A DNA stretch of 64,000 bases from Suillus spraguei (Eukaryota; Basidiomycota; Agaricomycetes; Boletales; Suillaceae). The stretch lies in the NCBI GenBank assembly GCA_016800925.1, contig JABCPU010000154.1, forward strand, positions 62,001-126,000, read 5' to 3'. The notes below the pieces were generated by a model. That model saw only the letters and a list, made by a program, of their open reading frames with translations. It was not told the DNA's origin and ran no database searches. Of this stretch, positions 24,251 to 36,213 are shown one piece after another (positions within the stretch are counted from its first letter, which is position 1; the number at the start of each line of letters is the position of its first letter). The translations under genes and the position numbers were made by a program.

Positions 24251-24529
24251 TAGCATCAGGAAATTCACACATTCCTTGACATGCCCTTATGCAGACTTAT
24301 TTACACTTAACTGCCTTGGTGAAATTGAATCTACTTGTCCAAAATTTCAATGTGAGTGAATTCAGAAAAAAAATGTTGAGATATATTAATATACATGTTT
24401 TATTATATTTCGCACTCAAAAAATATAAGATATGCCAGGTGAATGATGTGAGAGAGAGCAAACAAGTTTTGAGATAAGTGAGTTAAGCTGATGAAGCACG
24501 TCAAGGAATGTGTGAATTTCCTGATGCTA
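24251..24529. mobile_element. 279-bp element with 30-bp perfect inverted ends (MITE-like)
   Basis: Bases 24251-24280 and 24500-24529 are perfect reverse complements over 30 bp. The outermost two bases at each side are TA, so the element can be read as 28-bp terminal inverted repeats starting GCATCAGG inside a TA target duplication, the pattern of Tc1/mariner-type non-autonomous elements. The interior is A/T-rich and carries only a 62-residue frame without a domain. No transposase is present. A simple hairpin-forming sequence is an alternative reading. Confidence 0.7.
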
Positions 24530-24961
24530 TCAAAAGGATTTCTATGAAGGTCATCTGCATCGCGAGGTTCGGTCGAGAGGAAAATCCGTCTGTTTGGCCG
24601 CCAGCGAATGGAGTGAGCCTGTCTTTTTCATACAAATAGCCACTCTGGAAGAGCAGATGCACTCTTGATCCAATGGTTCAGTGGGGGAATTCGAGCACCT
24701 AATGAGTTATCAGTGTCACGTGATTTGGGCTATTGAAGGCGCTCGAAATTGCCATTGATTAGTGACGCAAGGTTCCAGCATACACCATCTTACTTCAGGG
24801 ATCTATTTTCATGTTCTCTTGGATTCAAACCGTGTTATCAGAGATCTAAATTCCATCTCCACAGATCTCGGATACGCTGGAGTTCTGCTACCACCCTGAG
24901 TTCTGCTGTAGGGATAACCGGTGTTGCCAACAACACTAGAACTTTTGGCCTATTGATCTTG

Positions 24962-25120
24962 GCCTGATTCGTTATAGTATTCTCGCATACCTCCCGGCGT
25001 GTTTCCACATAAACGCCTAAAGGAATCTCCTCGACTGCATGTTGTAACTGCTTTGCCTGATTCGTTTTAGCCTTCCGGCGGGTCTCCGTCCAAAGCTCCG
25101 CGACTAGTATGTTGTAACTT
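24962..25120. repeat. Diverged tandem duplication, about 93-bp period
   Basis: Both units begin GCCTGATTCGTT, contain a C/G-rich CGGCG-GT-TCC core and end near ATGTTGTAACT. Unit one spans 24962-25054 and unit two 25055-25120. Unit two carries a deletion. No coding content was recognised. Confidence 0.5.
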
Positions 25121-26134
25121 CTGAGTCAGTGGCAGTTTGAAGCTGCAGCAGTGCGGCCCGTGTGCGGTTACGATTGAGTTCGACTGATACAACCTGTTAG
25201 TGCTAAGTGGGCGACTCAGAGGTTCGCAGTTCGGGCACCAAGTATTTTATGTGAACCGTAGGAAACTTGTTCGAACTTCTGCCCTGCCCTACGCACAGCC
25301 TTGTGGTTGCACGATTTTAGCTGGAGGTTCATTTGTGCGTGCACTCACGTTTACGCGCCTGGACACCCTCGCGATGGGCGCGCTGACTGCACTCCGGCGG
25401 TACCGGGGTTTTCAGTCAATCACTTGGCATTCCTGCCCAGCGACGCCACGCTGACTGCCGTCTTCGATGCCACCGAGAGTCTCGGTGGCTTGTCAGTGAC
25501 CTCCATGACGCTCGGCAATATGTCACCTAATGTCGGCAACAAAGACATCATCTTGGCTTTGGACGTTCCCACCATATATACCAGTAATTTGGACACCTCA
25601 ACACTGTACATCAGGATCTAGATACAATTAGTCTGTGGTTTAGGAAACATCTCTAGATGGCGATGAGGTGTGAGACGAACACTCCAACTTTTAAGGTACG
25701 AATCAAAATCCTGGATTTTGAATGCTGTGGAAAGTCACCCATTATACAACGTGGTGTCTGTATACTTCTCTTCGAGCAACCTAAGAGTTCCGAGAGTTCT
25801 GCTGACATTTAATAAGGTTTGATGGGGGAAGTGACAAGAACCGCTTCCTGAATATAATGAGTAGAAAGACGCTCGTACTGCCTCGAGGAGGCACTCCCTG
25901 GAATTCGTTTATATTATTACTAGTGGCAAAAATGCCACTACCACTCACTTAAATGTTTAAATGCCCTGCGATTGGAAGGCATGTGTATCAGATCATTCGA
26001 ATCGCCCATATTTCCGATTATACACTCATAACACTTTGGTACGTTGAGCACCTGTCTTCAGAGAATAAGTGAACCATTGCTGACGTGCAGTACAACAGCT
26101 CCTTGCAATAAACCACCTGACAACCTACTATCAC
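25121..26134. other. Intergenic stretch, no gene recognised
   Basis: A 106-residue plus-strand frame at 25301-25621 is the longest, with no domain I recognise. The right part is the 5' flank of the C2H2-like ORF. Confidence 0.4.
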
Positions 26135-26578
26135 ATGCCTCTCGATAGCGTTCCCGTCATCGTGGATCCAGACACCTTGTTTCGAATGGAACAAAGTGCT
26201 CAACCACTTGTCGTGTATGAATGTGAATTGCAGGGGGCACCCTGCGGAATGTGTCTGGAGGGAACGACAAGTGCAGTGTCTGCCCACCTACGTGCTAGAC
26301 ACGGTATCACTGGTCCCGACAGCGCTATCACAACTTGTACCTGGACCGGCTGCTACAAGACACTCAAAAAAGGAAGCATGGCAAGGCACACCCTCACTCA
26401 CCTCGGTGTCAAAGTGCGCTGCTCGATGTGCGGGGTTGTGAAATGCCGTCATGACCTCCTTCGTGCGCACATCAATTCCTCGTCGGCATGTCATTTCGCA
26501 ATAGTCGACGAAGTTCCAGGACCCGAAGGATATGTCATTGCGCCCATGAGTTTGGCCACCCACACGCATCAGGTCTGA
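26135..26578 (+). CDS. Small C2H2-like zinc-finger protein, intact member of a local family
   Basis: An intronless frame of 147 residues with three Cys/His clusters. The first (residues about 31-52) is CELQGAPCGMC followed by HLRARH. The second (about 66-88) is CTWTGCYKTLKKGSMARHTL then TH, spacing C-x4-C-x11-H-x3-H, a near-standard C2H2 finger. The third is CSMCGVVKCRHDLLRAH followed by a Ser-rich spacer and CH. A DNA- or RNA-binding role is plausible from the fingers, but no family was identified. Two decayed copies lie at 15340-15770 and 21605-21790. Because it stands alone in a gene-poor region with broken relatives, it could be part of a mobile element or a recently duplicated gene. Confidence 0.55.
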   Translation: MPLDSVPVIVDPDTLFRMEQSAQPLVVYECELQGAPCGMCLEGTTSAVSAHLRARHGITGPDSAITTCTWTGCYKTLKKGSMARHTLTHLGVKVRCSMCGVVKCRHDLLRAHINSSSACHFAIVDEVPGPEGYVIAPMSLATHTHQV

Positions 26579-26879
26579 GATCTGAGATCCTCATGTCCGG
26601 TATGTAATTTGATCTCTTCTATGACCAGTACTGTTCACACTGGTTAGATGTTTTTTCTTGGGGGAGAGTGATGTTCACTAGGAAGTCCGCTCGGAAGAAA
26701 ACGGACTTTTACGATGTGGGAAATGTGGTGATTTTGTACGCTTCATTGTGATATTCCCAAACGGAGGACCGATTAGTTGTACTACGTTGGAGTGAAATAT
26801 TTGTACTTACAAAGAGACATCCAGAATGGCTTATAGGTACCGGTGTCAGCGTCAATGGATTATTTTATAATGTGCCATG

Positions 26880-26960
26880 GCATCTGCAAAACACCCAACT
26901 TCTCGCTTAACTTACGCGCATTACGGACACTTACGAACACTTACAACTTCAGTAGTACAC
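26880..26960 (+). repeat. Direct repeat, left copy
   Basis: About 80 bp starting with CATCTGCAAAA and running through GCGCATTACGGACACTTACG nearly matches 27836-27918 in direct orientation. The copies lie about 960 bp apart and flank the captured exon at 27437-27646. Confidence 0.65.
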
Positions 26961-27436
26961 TCATCCTGGAGTGTATGATGCTCTCGTTTTTTCAAAGAAT
27001 GATTTAGTCGAACGAATTAGATTTATTGGTACTGCTAGCATGTCTGATGCTTTGTAGATATGTTAGAAATATTCATGATGCATATTAAAGCCCGAACTTA
27101 AGCGACACTAAGCGGTCGCCTAAAATCAAACACCGCTCGTCGAGCACTCATCGAGCACATCCAACTTGTAGATAGTGACTGGGTTATTTCTCGCCTGCCG
27201 CCGATCAATCGATCAACAATGTAATGAATTTTGGAAACCCATTTGAGTGAAGTGGGAGCTTCCCGCGAAGGTTTGCGCAAGATTGAAAGTCCGATCCGGT
27301 GGTACGTACCAGTAGGTTTGTGGTCCTCCGTTACACGGAGTCCAATTTGCGGTACTACTACTACTTGTAAGTATAAGGTCGAAAACAAGGTCAAAAAATA
27401 TGTATTCACGCGATATGCCGGGACCGTATAATTGTC

Positions 27437-27646
27437 ATGATCAACCCTAGATCTCAGAAGAACCGCCATGGTTGCCTCCAAGGCAACCAAAAGCTGTCCA
27501 GTATCGCTTCATCATGGCCTGTTGATCCATTTCGTCCAAATATCCAACTCAAGAACTTCTTGATATCACTCTCTGCCCATCCCAAGCTAACATCCGAGGC
27601 TGTCCAAGCAGCACAGCTCCTACGGGACAATGCCATACAGAGGAAG
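27437..27646 (+). pseudogene. Isolated exon of a small conserved-looking protein
   Basis: A 70-codon frame contains ASSWPVDPFRPNIQLKNFL and HPKLTSEAVQAAQLLRDNA, which has the look of a conserved globular or mitochondrial small protein. The wording resembles a fungal family I cannot name with certainty. It ends in AGGAAG followed by a GTGAGT splice donor at 27647, but no fitting second exon was found before 27918. The exon sits between two direct repeats. I infer a captured gene fragment; an intact gene with a distant or unrecognised exon is possible. Confidence 0.4.
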
Positions 27647-27835
27647 GTGAGTGCAACCACATGAAACCGAATCCCTGATCGATCTTTGAAAGTGTTCCCT
27701 TCGATAATTACGAAAGAGTTTCCTTCTTTTCCTTTCGGTCCGGTCCGAATCTCGACGTGTGAAAATTGTCTAGATCTGAAGCTTCCTAGGCTACCCCGCT
27801 AGCCTTCACGAACTGCCCTGGATCATAGTTACCGC

Positions 27836-27918
27836 ATCTGCAAAATCACTGAAATTAACGCTTAGCTTAAGCGCATTACGGACACTTACGAACGCTTACA
27901 ACTTCACTGGTAGCGCAC
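27836..27918 (+). repeat. Direct repeat, right copy
   Basis: Partner of 26880-26960. Mismatches are mostly single substitutions, for example CGAACG for CGAACA and a short indel after the AACTTCA motif. Confidence 0.65.
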
Positions 27919-29692
27919 TCTGAAGATAATATGGGCTTGATTTTATCTCTGAAATAATATAGACGACATGGTGCAGTTGAGCCTCAACGAAACAAAAAAT
28001 GCAACTAGCGCAAGTGTGAGCGCAATGCATTGATACACCTGCAGTGGTCATGAACTGTGATTGCACTAACTTGACCAAGAATAGACGTTACGAACGCTTG
28101 ACCTGAGCTATGCCAACTTTAAAGCACTTCGCCCAATCGGCTTTTCAGATACCGGCCCGGTCGGTCATCGGAGGTCATTGGAGTCGGCTTACGGTTTTCT
28201 TCCGAGACAGTGCCCACGTGAACCTGATGCAAGAGTAATCAGGAAGTTTTGCTGATTTTTGTACAATATCCCATTTCCCACTCGCATTCAGCCGGCGCCT
28301 CTGGTTCTCGCTCTCGTGGTGTGCTGGTGGCAAGCACTGCAGAGATGAAAGAAGTGGGAGGGCATAGGCCTGGTGTTAATCTTGATTTTTGCGCGGAGAA
28401 CGACGTCGGAGTCCCGGTCATGGTCTTTGACATTGTAGCCGTGGGAACTACAGACAAGTGCCGGCACAACTGGCACTTGGCGCATCGGCAAAACTTGGCA
28501 CAACTCCCAGATAGCTGTGTCAATGCCACCATTGTTCCGAGTGTGCAGCCTTTCTGCAATAAGACATTGCGAGCTTCATTGCAAACAAGTGGTGGAGCCT
28601 ATCTGGGCACTCTTTGGGGTTTGTGACATGTAAGAGACAGAGGTTATCTCAGCCTTCGATGCGTGGACCACTGCCACTGGTTGGAATACAATAGTTGCAC
28701 TTCCAGAATTTTCAGTGTTATCAGTTAGGATTTTGGGCGGCCACCTGGATATTTTTCGGTAGACATTTTGAGACAAGTCCCAAGTGCAGCCTGGGCATGG
28801 TGCAACTTGAACAAATGGTAAAAAATATAGTAATATTAATATTGTTACTATGATCTAATAAGTGGATTGATGGCGAATCCGTGAAGGAACTTGTCCAAAG
28901 TGCCCCTGGACCTCAGGCTGGTACTATGTACTACTAGTTGTGCCAAATTTTGCCACGGACCCCTGAGATATCGCCGGCAATTGCCGAAGTAACGCGGCGC
29001 AATGACGCAGTAGTTACGGGATTCCATATATGGATACAAAAGGCTAGTTTGAACATGGAGTGAGTGAAAAGAGACAGATGACAATTGAAAGCGCTGAGAA
29101 TTTAGGAGACTGACTGAGGGATGAAACTTTATTGATCGAGCTAGAAGTTTGAGATAATAGACGCAGACGCAGTAGATGGGGATACAGTGAAAAAAGAGGG
29201 TGTTATGAGAATCTGCATGTCGCCCGAGACTCATCAGGATAGGGAATAATGAAGATATATATCTGAGGCCCTACCTTTCATCGACGCGGTTGGAAAAATA
29301 CAAGGGACTAAAAATGCGACTGTAGGGTGCGAAGGGCGGTGAACATGGTTGCGACTTCTGATCAAGACGTGAAGTTAAGGTGGTCGCCGGAAGTGTGGGA
29401 AATGGTCTCCTCGGTAATGTCCAATAATCGACACTGTAGTCACGCCCAATCCACCGCAAATAGCTCATTGGAACTGTAGCATCCAACGCAGATACCTAAA
29501 TAATGGACATCATAAATATGAATATACATCTTGTAACTTAAAACTATGAGTCTAGCGAATATTACCCAGCTATTCTGGAAACGACCGTCCCTCCGTGTTC
29601 CAGCCCACCTCCAGGGACGAAAACTTGATGCGTATTCTCGAACGGAACGACTTTCCCTGGCGTCTCCCCGTCACCACCGTTGAAAACGGCTT
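27919..29692. other. Intergenic stretch, no gene recognised
   Basis: Short overlapping frames occur at 28239-28626 on both strands and 28848-29234 on the minus strand, without known domains. A near-palindromic A/T stretch lies at 28827-28850. The right end is the 3' flank of the MDR-like gene. Confidence 0.4.
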
Positions 29693-32600
29693 TCATTTTC
29701 CCTTTGCCCTTTTTGATATGTCCGGAAAGTCAGCAAGACCGACAGCAGGCCGCACGCCTTCTCCTGCCGCCATCGCCAGCGCTGCACTCAACGAGTCCCG
29801 CACGTCCGCGCCTTCCCAATCTACGTCCGACATGATGTTTACCCAAGCGTAGTTCACCGGCCGAGGCTTCATCTTTCTGTCCTTCTTGCCCTTGGAGAGC
29901 CAGACGGTTGCCTGAGAGAACTCGGCGTCATCGTGGACTTTGAGAGTGCCTTTGGAGTTTCCGATACGGAGCGCTCGTACGCCCGCACGGAAATGATCGC
30001 TTGCGGTAGACACTACACGGTCCGGTGCGTCGCCTACCAGCGTGATAAATTGGCCTTCAATGTTGGCTCGCGCGGTATCATGAACTGGAAGGCTGAGTAA
30101 TGCCTGTCCGGCCTCCCAAATTTCACGACCTCCAATTGTATCAATGATCGCATCAAAACAAACGCGTGTGCGCGCCAAGTAGGTGAAAAGTGCCGTCGCT
30201 GAGGTTTTTTCAGTCTGATATGGAGTGAGAGGAAGTCCAGTGTAAGAATATGGAGCAGGTAGTGCACAATGAAGGTGCTGAGACGTAGAGGGAAAATGTC
30301 CATGTGTGGAGGAGGGTAAATATGGCGACGACAATGTCGACGGCGTGGACGAGCGTGAAAATGGTGAGGGAGATATGTTCTGCGAATGGGTGGAAGAGGA
30401 AGAAGAAGACTGTGGTTGGTGCAGAGATGGCGATGAAGAAGAAGAATCGTCCCGCGGAGTTGACGCGGATGTGGAACTTGACTCGATAGGAACAAACAAA
30501 ACTTCGTCTGCGCCCCATTCACGAAGCCGTTTTTCAATTCGTTCCAGTATAATTCGCCGTTGTTCCAACGTACACTTCTTCTCTTCGTCTTCGAACTCGT
30601 GAGGAAGACCTGGAAGGTCGAAGGGCACAGGTACATGAACCCAGACAGACCACCCAGCACGGACAAGCATCTGGAGGGCTAGCGCACCGGGTCCATCGTG
30701 TCCACGTAAAATTAGTATGCGAGGACGTGTTGTATCATGGCGCTTTTCTGCTGAACCGCGCTTAATAGAACGCACAATGACAACATCATCTTCATCAGTG
30801 TCACTGGTAACTTGACTACGCCGGTTTCCGCGCGGCTGCCGTGCAGTTACATTAGACTTCACTAATGCGCGTGTGATGTGCGTTAATGTGCGCACAGCGC
30901 GATAGGCAGAAACACCTGAAAGCGGGAGTAGGGCGAGCTCGTCCACCGTGAGGCCCTTGGATCCATCTACAGAAGGAAATACGAGCGAATTACGCTGCCC
31001 CCCTTCGCTATCCTCAGCAGCCTCACTCGACGAAGCGGGAACCAGAGATGGTTGATCAGGCATGTAAGGATGTGGCACACGCTGAATACGATGGCGATCA
31101 GCGACAATGAATTCAGCCAAAGCACCACACTGGAAATGAGTCAGCATACTTGTATCAAATCACGTATTAATGTAACACAAACTCTCTGCACACTGTTAAG
31201 ACCGATGACCCACTCTCCCTTCTTAACAGCGTGTTCATCAACATCCCATCCCACTTCGAGGATACGCCCAACGAAAGATCGGCCTGGAATATAACCTAGT
31301 GGAACAGGCCGTTTCCCATCACTTTTCTCCTCGGCTCTGTGAGGAGTCCCTGGCGATGGCTGCTTCGATGGCGGCGGATGTACACCCACCAGACGAGCAT
31401 CCACATCGTCCAGCCCCACGGCCCATACCTGCACTAGCACTGAACTTCCGCTAACGTAAACCGGAGGTTTTCGATAGACTGTGAAGCCGAGTGGACTCTC
31501 TGCAGGTACTGGCCCCTTTCCCTGCTTGGTATTACCCTTTGAAAACCAACCAAAGCCAAACGACGACCCACGAGATTTCAATTCCTTGCGTTCGACATCA
31601 CCAGACGCGATTCCACGAACGATCTCCACGCTGGCCATTGCCGTCTGCGCGAGTCCAGCTCGTGTAAGATCAATCTCATCTCCAAACCCGAGTCCCGCGC
31701 CCAAACTTTCTGCGGCTGTTACCCTTCTACCTGTTTTCCAGGGGCGCCAAGAACCAATACCAGAGTTCGATCCAGAGGTAGCTGGAGAAACGGCTGCACG
31801 AGGGAGAACGAGGCTGGTAAATCCACGCGTACCACTTGACGGAAGCGCGTCTGCCTCACGTGAGGATGATGCGTGCGCGGCAAGGGCGTCCAGGGCATTT
31901 AATGGCGCCGAAGTATAAGGAGATTTTGAGGTCGAGGAAGTCGCATGAGAGGAGCTGCTCGTTGGGCGAGACGCGACACTGCTAGGTAACGCACCAGACA
32001 CGCCAGTTTGTGAGGTTACACCAGTTGTACGAGAGTGTAAGCGTGTTGATGACGACCGTGATAGTGTGCCACCGCGAGACAACGAAGGAGAAGACGAACT
32101 ACGACGTCTGGTTAACCTTGGTACTGGCTGCGGTGAAGTCACAGATGGTTCCTGTCGTACCGGTTTTGGTTGTTGAAGGGTATGTGTTGGGGCATATGTC
32201 AAAGACTGCGAGCGCCTTCGAGACATACCTCTGTCCACTCCAGGAGGGTTACCAGACAGGTCGGCATCCTCCTCTACTTCAAGCAGAACCGACATGCCAA
32301 CCATGGCACGCATCGCTTTTGGTTTCATGTGCCCATGACCTTTTGGCTTACGTGCATGAGGAAATAGAGGTTCAACTTTGGAAAGGTCGTGCGGCTGAGA
32401 AGGCAGATGTGACGCATGTGAAGGAATAGTGCTTGTTAAAGATGAGGCCGAACGTGATGCTGCATTTGAAATGCTGCTCAGCGAAGTATTGCGTCTGGCA
32501 GCCTTGCCTCTAGTCCCATTATGTTGCGGAGACTCAAGCCACCGAACATCTTTGGCCCAATCACAGTCCGTATAAGTTAGCTTACGGTGGTTTGGAATAC

Positions 32601-33318
32601 GCCTATGACGCCCCAGTTCGTTCTTGACGGCCATCATGGTTACTGTAGTATTCAGAGACAATTCGGTCAAGGAAGCTGTTGAAGCAGAGATATCCTGGGG
32701 AACATCAGACCCCAAAGATGCAACAGAAGATGCAGCAGAGTGAGGGGGTGTCGAATATGGAGATTGAGCTGGAGTCTGCAAGCGAGAGGTTGGAGGGGAA
32801 AGGCCAACGGGGGAGGAAGAAGTAGGTGTACTGGGAGGGGTGTAGAATTTCTCTTCAGAGTTGTGCTGAGAAGGATCTATAGATTGATCTACAGAAGCGT
32901 CGAACTCCCAAATTGCTTCTTGTCGTGGTACCTGTGCGGCCTTCTCGCTACGGATATCCGTAGCGATGGAGACACTGGGAGTGTGTCCTCCAGAGTCCAG
33001 CGCTGTTGAAGCGGTAAGGACAACCTGGTCGTTCTTCAGCAAAGACAGATGTCAATATACGTGCATTTTATAATGTATTTATGTATGACGCACCTGTATA
33101 GGTGCACATGGTTCGTCTGGGAGATAACGTCGGTCCTTGTTATCGGTGTGGTCAGGCAGATCCTCACGATTGAGTTCAGAGGCTATACGAAGCAACTCGC
33201 CCTTGGTTGAGTGAAGGTCCCTTGTGTTCGGCTGCTCTTGGGCTTTTCGGCTCGTGCCTGTAGCATATTTCTGGGACGGTCTTCGGAGTACCTTCTGGAG
33301 AAAAGTCGGACGAGCCAT
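29693..33318 (-). CDS. MDR-superfamily oxidoreductase-like protein with a long disordered N-terminus
   Basis: Three exons join in frame: 33318-33094, 33024-31183 and 31129-29693, giving about 1167 residues. Residues 1 to about 585 are Ser/Pro/Thr-rich and look disordered. Residues about 587-700 form a GroES-like MDR domain, with VLVQVWAVGLDDVDARLVG, GYIPGRSFVGRILEVGWDVD and GEWVIGL, then CGALAEFIVAD. The cofactor domain follows, with ELALLPLSGVSAYRAV and RILILRGHDGPGALALQMLV near residue 826. A Ser-rich insert of roughly 80 residues then precedes FDAIIDTIGGREIW. No structural zinc-binding cysteine cluster is evident, so it resembles quinone-oxidoreductase-like members. Substrate is unknown. 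An older partial copy lies at 19540-20875. The start at 33318 (MARPTFLQ) was preferred to upstream ATGs because the frame becomes less regular above it. Confidence 0.8.
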
Positions 33319-33532
33319 AATGGGCCAAATGCTGACCGTCATTAACTGCAGGCTATATAACTTTGATGTCACGGTAAACTGCCAACACCACTGAAAGCAC
33401 TGAAATCTCCCAACATTCAGGCAGCGAGGCTACTAGGCGTTTGGAACGTGTAAAAAAGTATCAAAACCCACGCTCCTCAACACATGTCATGTACGTTATG
33501 TCCCCTATAAAGTCACGGCATGGCTGATGACC

Positions 33533-35739
33533 TCAGCTATGACCGTTTTTGCGGGACCTTCGCTGACGTTTCCCTTTAGCTGCAACAACAGCAAAGGACA
33601 CCGTTCGCTTTCGCTTTGGAGGGGGTAACAGTTCAGGTACATCCTCCTCTTCATCATCTACATCCTCTTCCTCACCACTCTCGGGATCGCTGCTCTGATC
33701 GGCCTCATCTTCATCACCGTCCTCATCTCCGCTTGCCTCTTCATCTCCGGTATCTTCATCATTGACTTCATTTTCGCTGACTTCATTATCGCCAACCCAT
33801 GCATCGTCCAATAACACCTCCCTCTTCTCTGCTTCGCCAGGTTGCAACTGCACAAGTATCACGTCTTCCGCTTTCCGTAGCTCTTTCCGGCTCTTCAGCA
33901 TTGCCAAGATCTCCTCGTTATTTGCTGAAGCGGGGGTAGTCGATGACCTTGGTGGCATGGTATACCTAGCGAGCTTTCCGATGCTCCAATCCCTGAGGAC
34001 AATCCGCGCCGCACCTGCATGATCTAGGACACCACGCTTCATGCCACAGACATCAGCGTGCGCTTAGACCATATCCTCGGAAGCCGCACCTTTTTTATAA
34101 GCCCGCTCGCACGTGCCATTCCAGCAAGGAATGAGGTTGGATCGCCCTTCGAAAAGGCAGGCAAGCTGTATCCCAGCATCAAATCCTGGGTATCTGCTCG
34201 AGACACTATGTGCGCAACTTTCATGGACGTCAGATTTAGAGTAAAGGAGCAGCCCGGCGACACTTGCCAGCAAACAATGGGTCTTTAAGTCGATCGATTC
34301 GCCCTCGACTTCGAAGCAAGATGTCTCGAGCTCTGCTCATTTCCTTCTCCTGCTCTTCTACACCCTCCACACGGACATATTCCAATCCTGGGGTATCAAT
34401 CAGCCGCACCCTCGTTCCGTTTTTGTCAGGAAACTCCAAGACCAGCTCGCTTGCCGATGTGGTTGTATAAGGGCCTTTTGCAGATATCGCAGAATTGAGA
34501 TTGTAAATTGGTAGCAGATTTGCACGTGCAAGAGAATTGATGACCGCAGATTTACCAGCCTGGGAATTTGATCAACAACGGTTTGACAGACTCAATCGAG
34601 GAAACTCACATTGGTAACTCCCGTTAGGGCCACAACCAACTCTTCACCAGATTTTTTGGCTTTGAGCTTGCTGAGCTCCTGCCAAACTGCGTCTGAGCCA
34701 AGCGCATCATCAAATTTGACAGGAGTCTTCTTCGAGGCCGGGGGCGGATTGGATTTGGATGGCAAGAAAGCCTGCGCCACACGAAAAGGCAGGGTGGTAT
34801 ACGTTAATCGCAAGTAGGAGAGCCATAATACCAGAGATTCTCGTGGTACGGAATCTAAATGAATCGATTCAGTGCCATTCACAGACAGGACGAACAGCCT
34901 ACCAATCTTGTTCACGAGGAGTATGATATCTTTGCCTGTCGCTTCTTTAAACAAAGCTTCACTAAGACCTGCCATAGGGTCCCGTGCATCCACTACATGG
35001 AGCAGAATGTCTGCTTTTTGCAATACGTCGCGGAGAGAGTGAGGTCCTTCGGTAATCGGTATGACAGGTTCTGAATTCGAAAGTTCTACAGACTTCTTTT
35101 TGGGTGGCACCAGAAGTGCGGGACGAATGGACATGATGCCATCAAAGCCTTGTCCGTCATTTTGATTTTCGTCGACATCAACATCCATGATGTTGTTTTG
35201 AGAATCCTCGACGACTTTGACGTCGAGTCCAGTAAAAGCAGCGCGCTTTTCATTTTTGCGTCGCTGCTTTTCCTCTGCGGCCTACAGAAAAATCAAGTCA
35301 GGAGGGGGAAATTTATACGGATTAGTGCTTTTACTTGACGTCGTGCCTCTGCAACTTCCGCGAGTATCTGATCCTTGTAGGGAAAGTTGTTTGGAATCCC
35401 AGGATCTTTTTTGGACTTTTTTTGGGCTACACAAAGACTATGAGCACAAGGAGATAAACAACCGAGCAGAAAAAAATATGGATGCGAAGATGACTGTTTT
35501 AAAGCATTGAACGAAGCGGTTTGCCTTGTAACAATGCATGGTACTCACTTTTTCCAGTGGCCTGTGCTTTTCGCACCTCTTTCTTAGCTTTCTTCCTGCC
35601 CTGTGAGACCTTATGCTTTAACTTTTGGCGCTGGTGGGTCGTCCCTCGCTTGGACGTTTCTATTCCGCGGTGTCGATATCACGAATGAGTATATGATCAT
35701 GGAGTTAATCAACTACATACTTTTACGAATCTGGGGCAT
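33533..35739 (-). CDS. NUG1: Nuclear/nucleolar GTPase NUG1 (GNL3 family)
   Basis: Circularly permuted GTPase required for 60S pre-ribosome maturation and export. The first exon is short (MPQIRKR, ATG at 35739). A basic N-terminus follows (TSKRGTTHQRQKLKHKVSQG and KKAKKEVRKAQATGK). Motifs then come in permuted order: DILLHVVDARDPMAG, then DIILLVNKI (G4), then ALTGVTNAGKSAVINSL (G1), then RVRLIDTPGLEYV (G3). The C-terminal part has KKRGVLDHAGAARIVLRDWS and GKLARYTMPP, and ends in a long acidic tract and a basic tail KRQRRSRKNGHS. Several introns interrupt it. Motif order and tail are as expected for the family. Confidence 0.9.
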
Positions 35740-36213
35740 AATAGAGTATCTTGCAAGCGCAGGTTGAAGTCAATCGATACAGCAAATATAATCCCGAGTG
35801 TTGGTGTGCTCAAGTATCCTATGGATGTTAAATCCAAGTGGAAGAGGATATCTGAGTTAGGCCTCCGCTACCGTGAGAAATAGTGATTTTAGCTCCAAAC
35901 CTATTCCACGAATTCAAACTCGACGTACATAAACAGGGCCTAAGTGAATGAACCTGGTTCTGTCCTAACTCTGATTTTCTCTCCTCTGCGTTAACCCAAT
36001 GGTATCCAACATCTTCGCAACCCGACCCTCGAGTTTACATGGGTAGTTCTTTTTTTTTTTTGCCGTCTAGTCCCTTCGACCAGAACCGTCATACAATACC
36101 GTAATAGTTTATCCACCTGTCTCAGCTACCTCTCTATAGCTAACCGGTCATTCATGCCTTAGTGGCCGTGAGCACAAGTTATTGTCCCAACTTCTTCGAC
36201 GGGCTCTTTGACC
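35740..36213. other. Intergenic stretch with a poly-T run
   Basis: 5' flank of NUG1. A T-run lies at about 36050-36061. No gene was recognised. Confidence 0.45.

Noticed and set aside
24670..24740. tRNA-like A-box sequence (GGTTCAGTGGGGG)
   Set aside because: No matching B box, acceptor stem or anticodon arm could be folded nearby.
30304..30602. Plus-strand acidic frame opposite the MDR-like gene
   Set aside because: Antisense reading of the Ser-rich coding insert; composition follows from the codons on the other strand.
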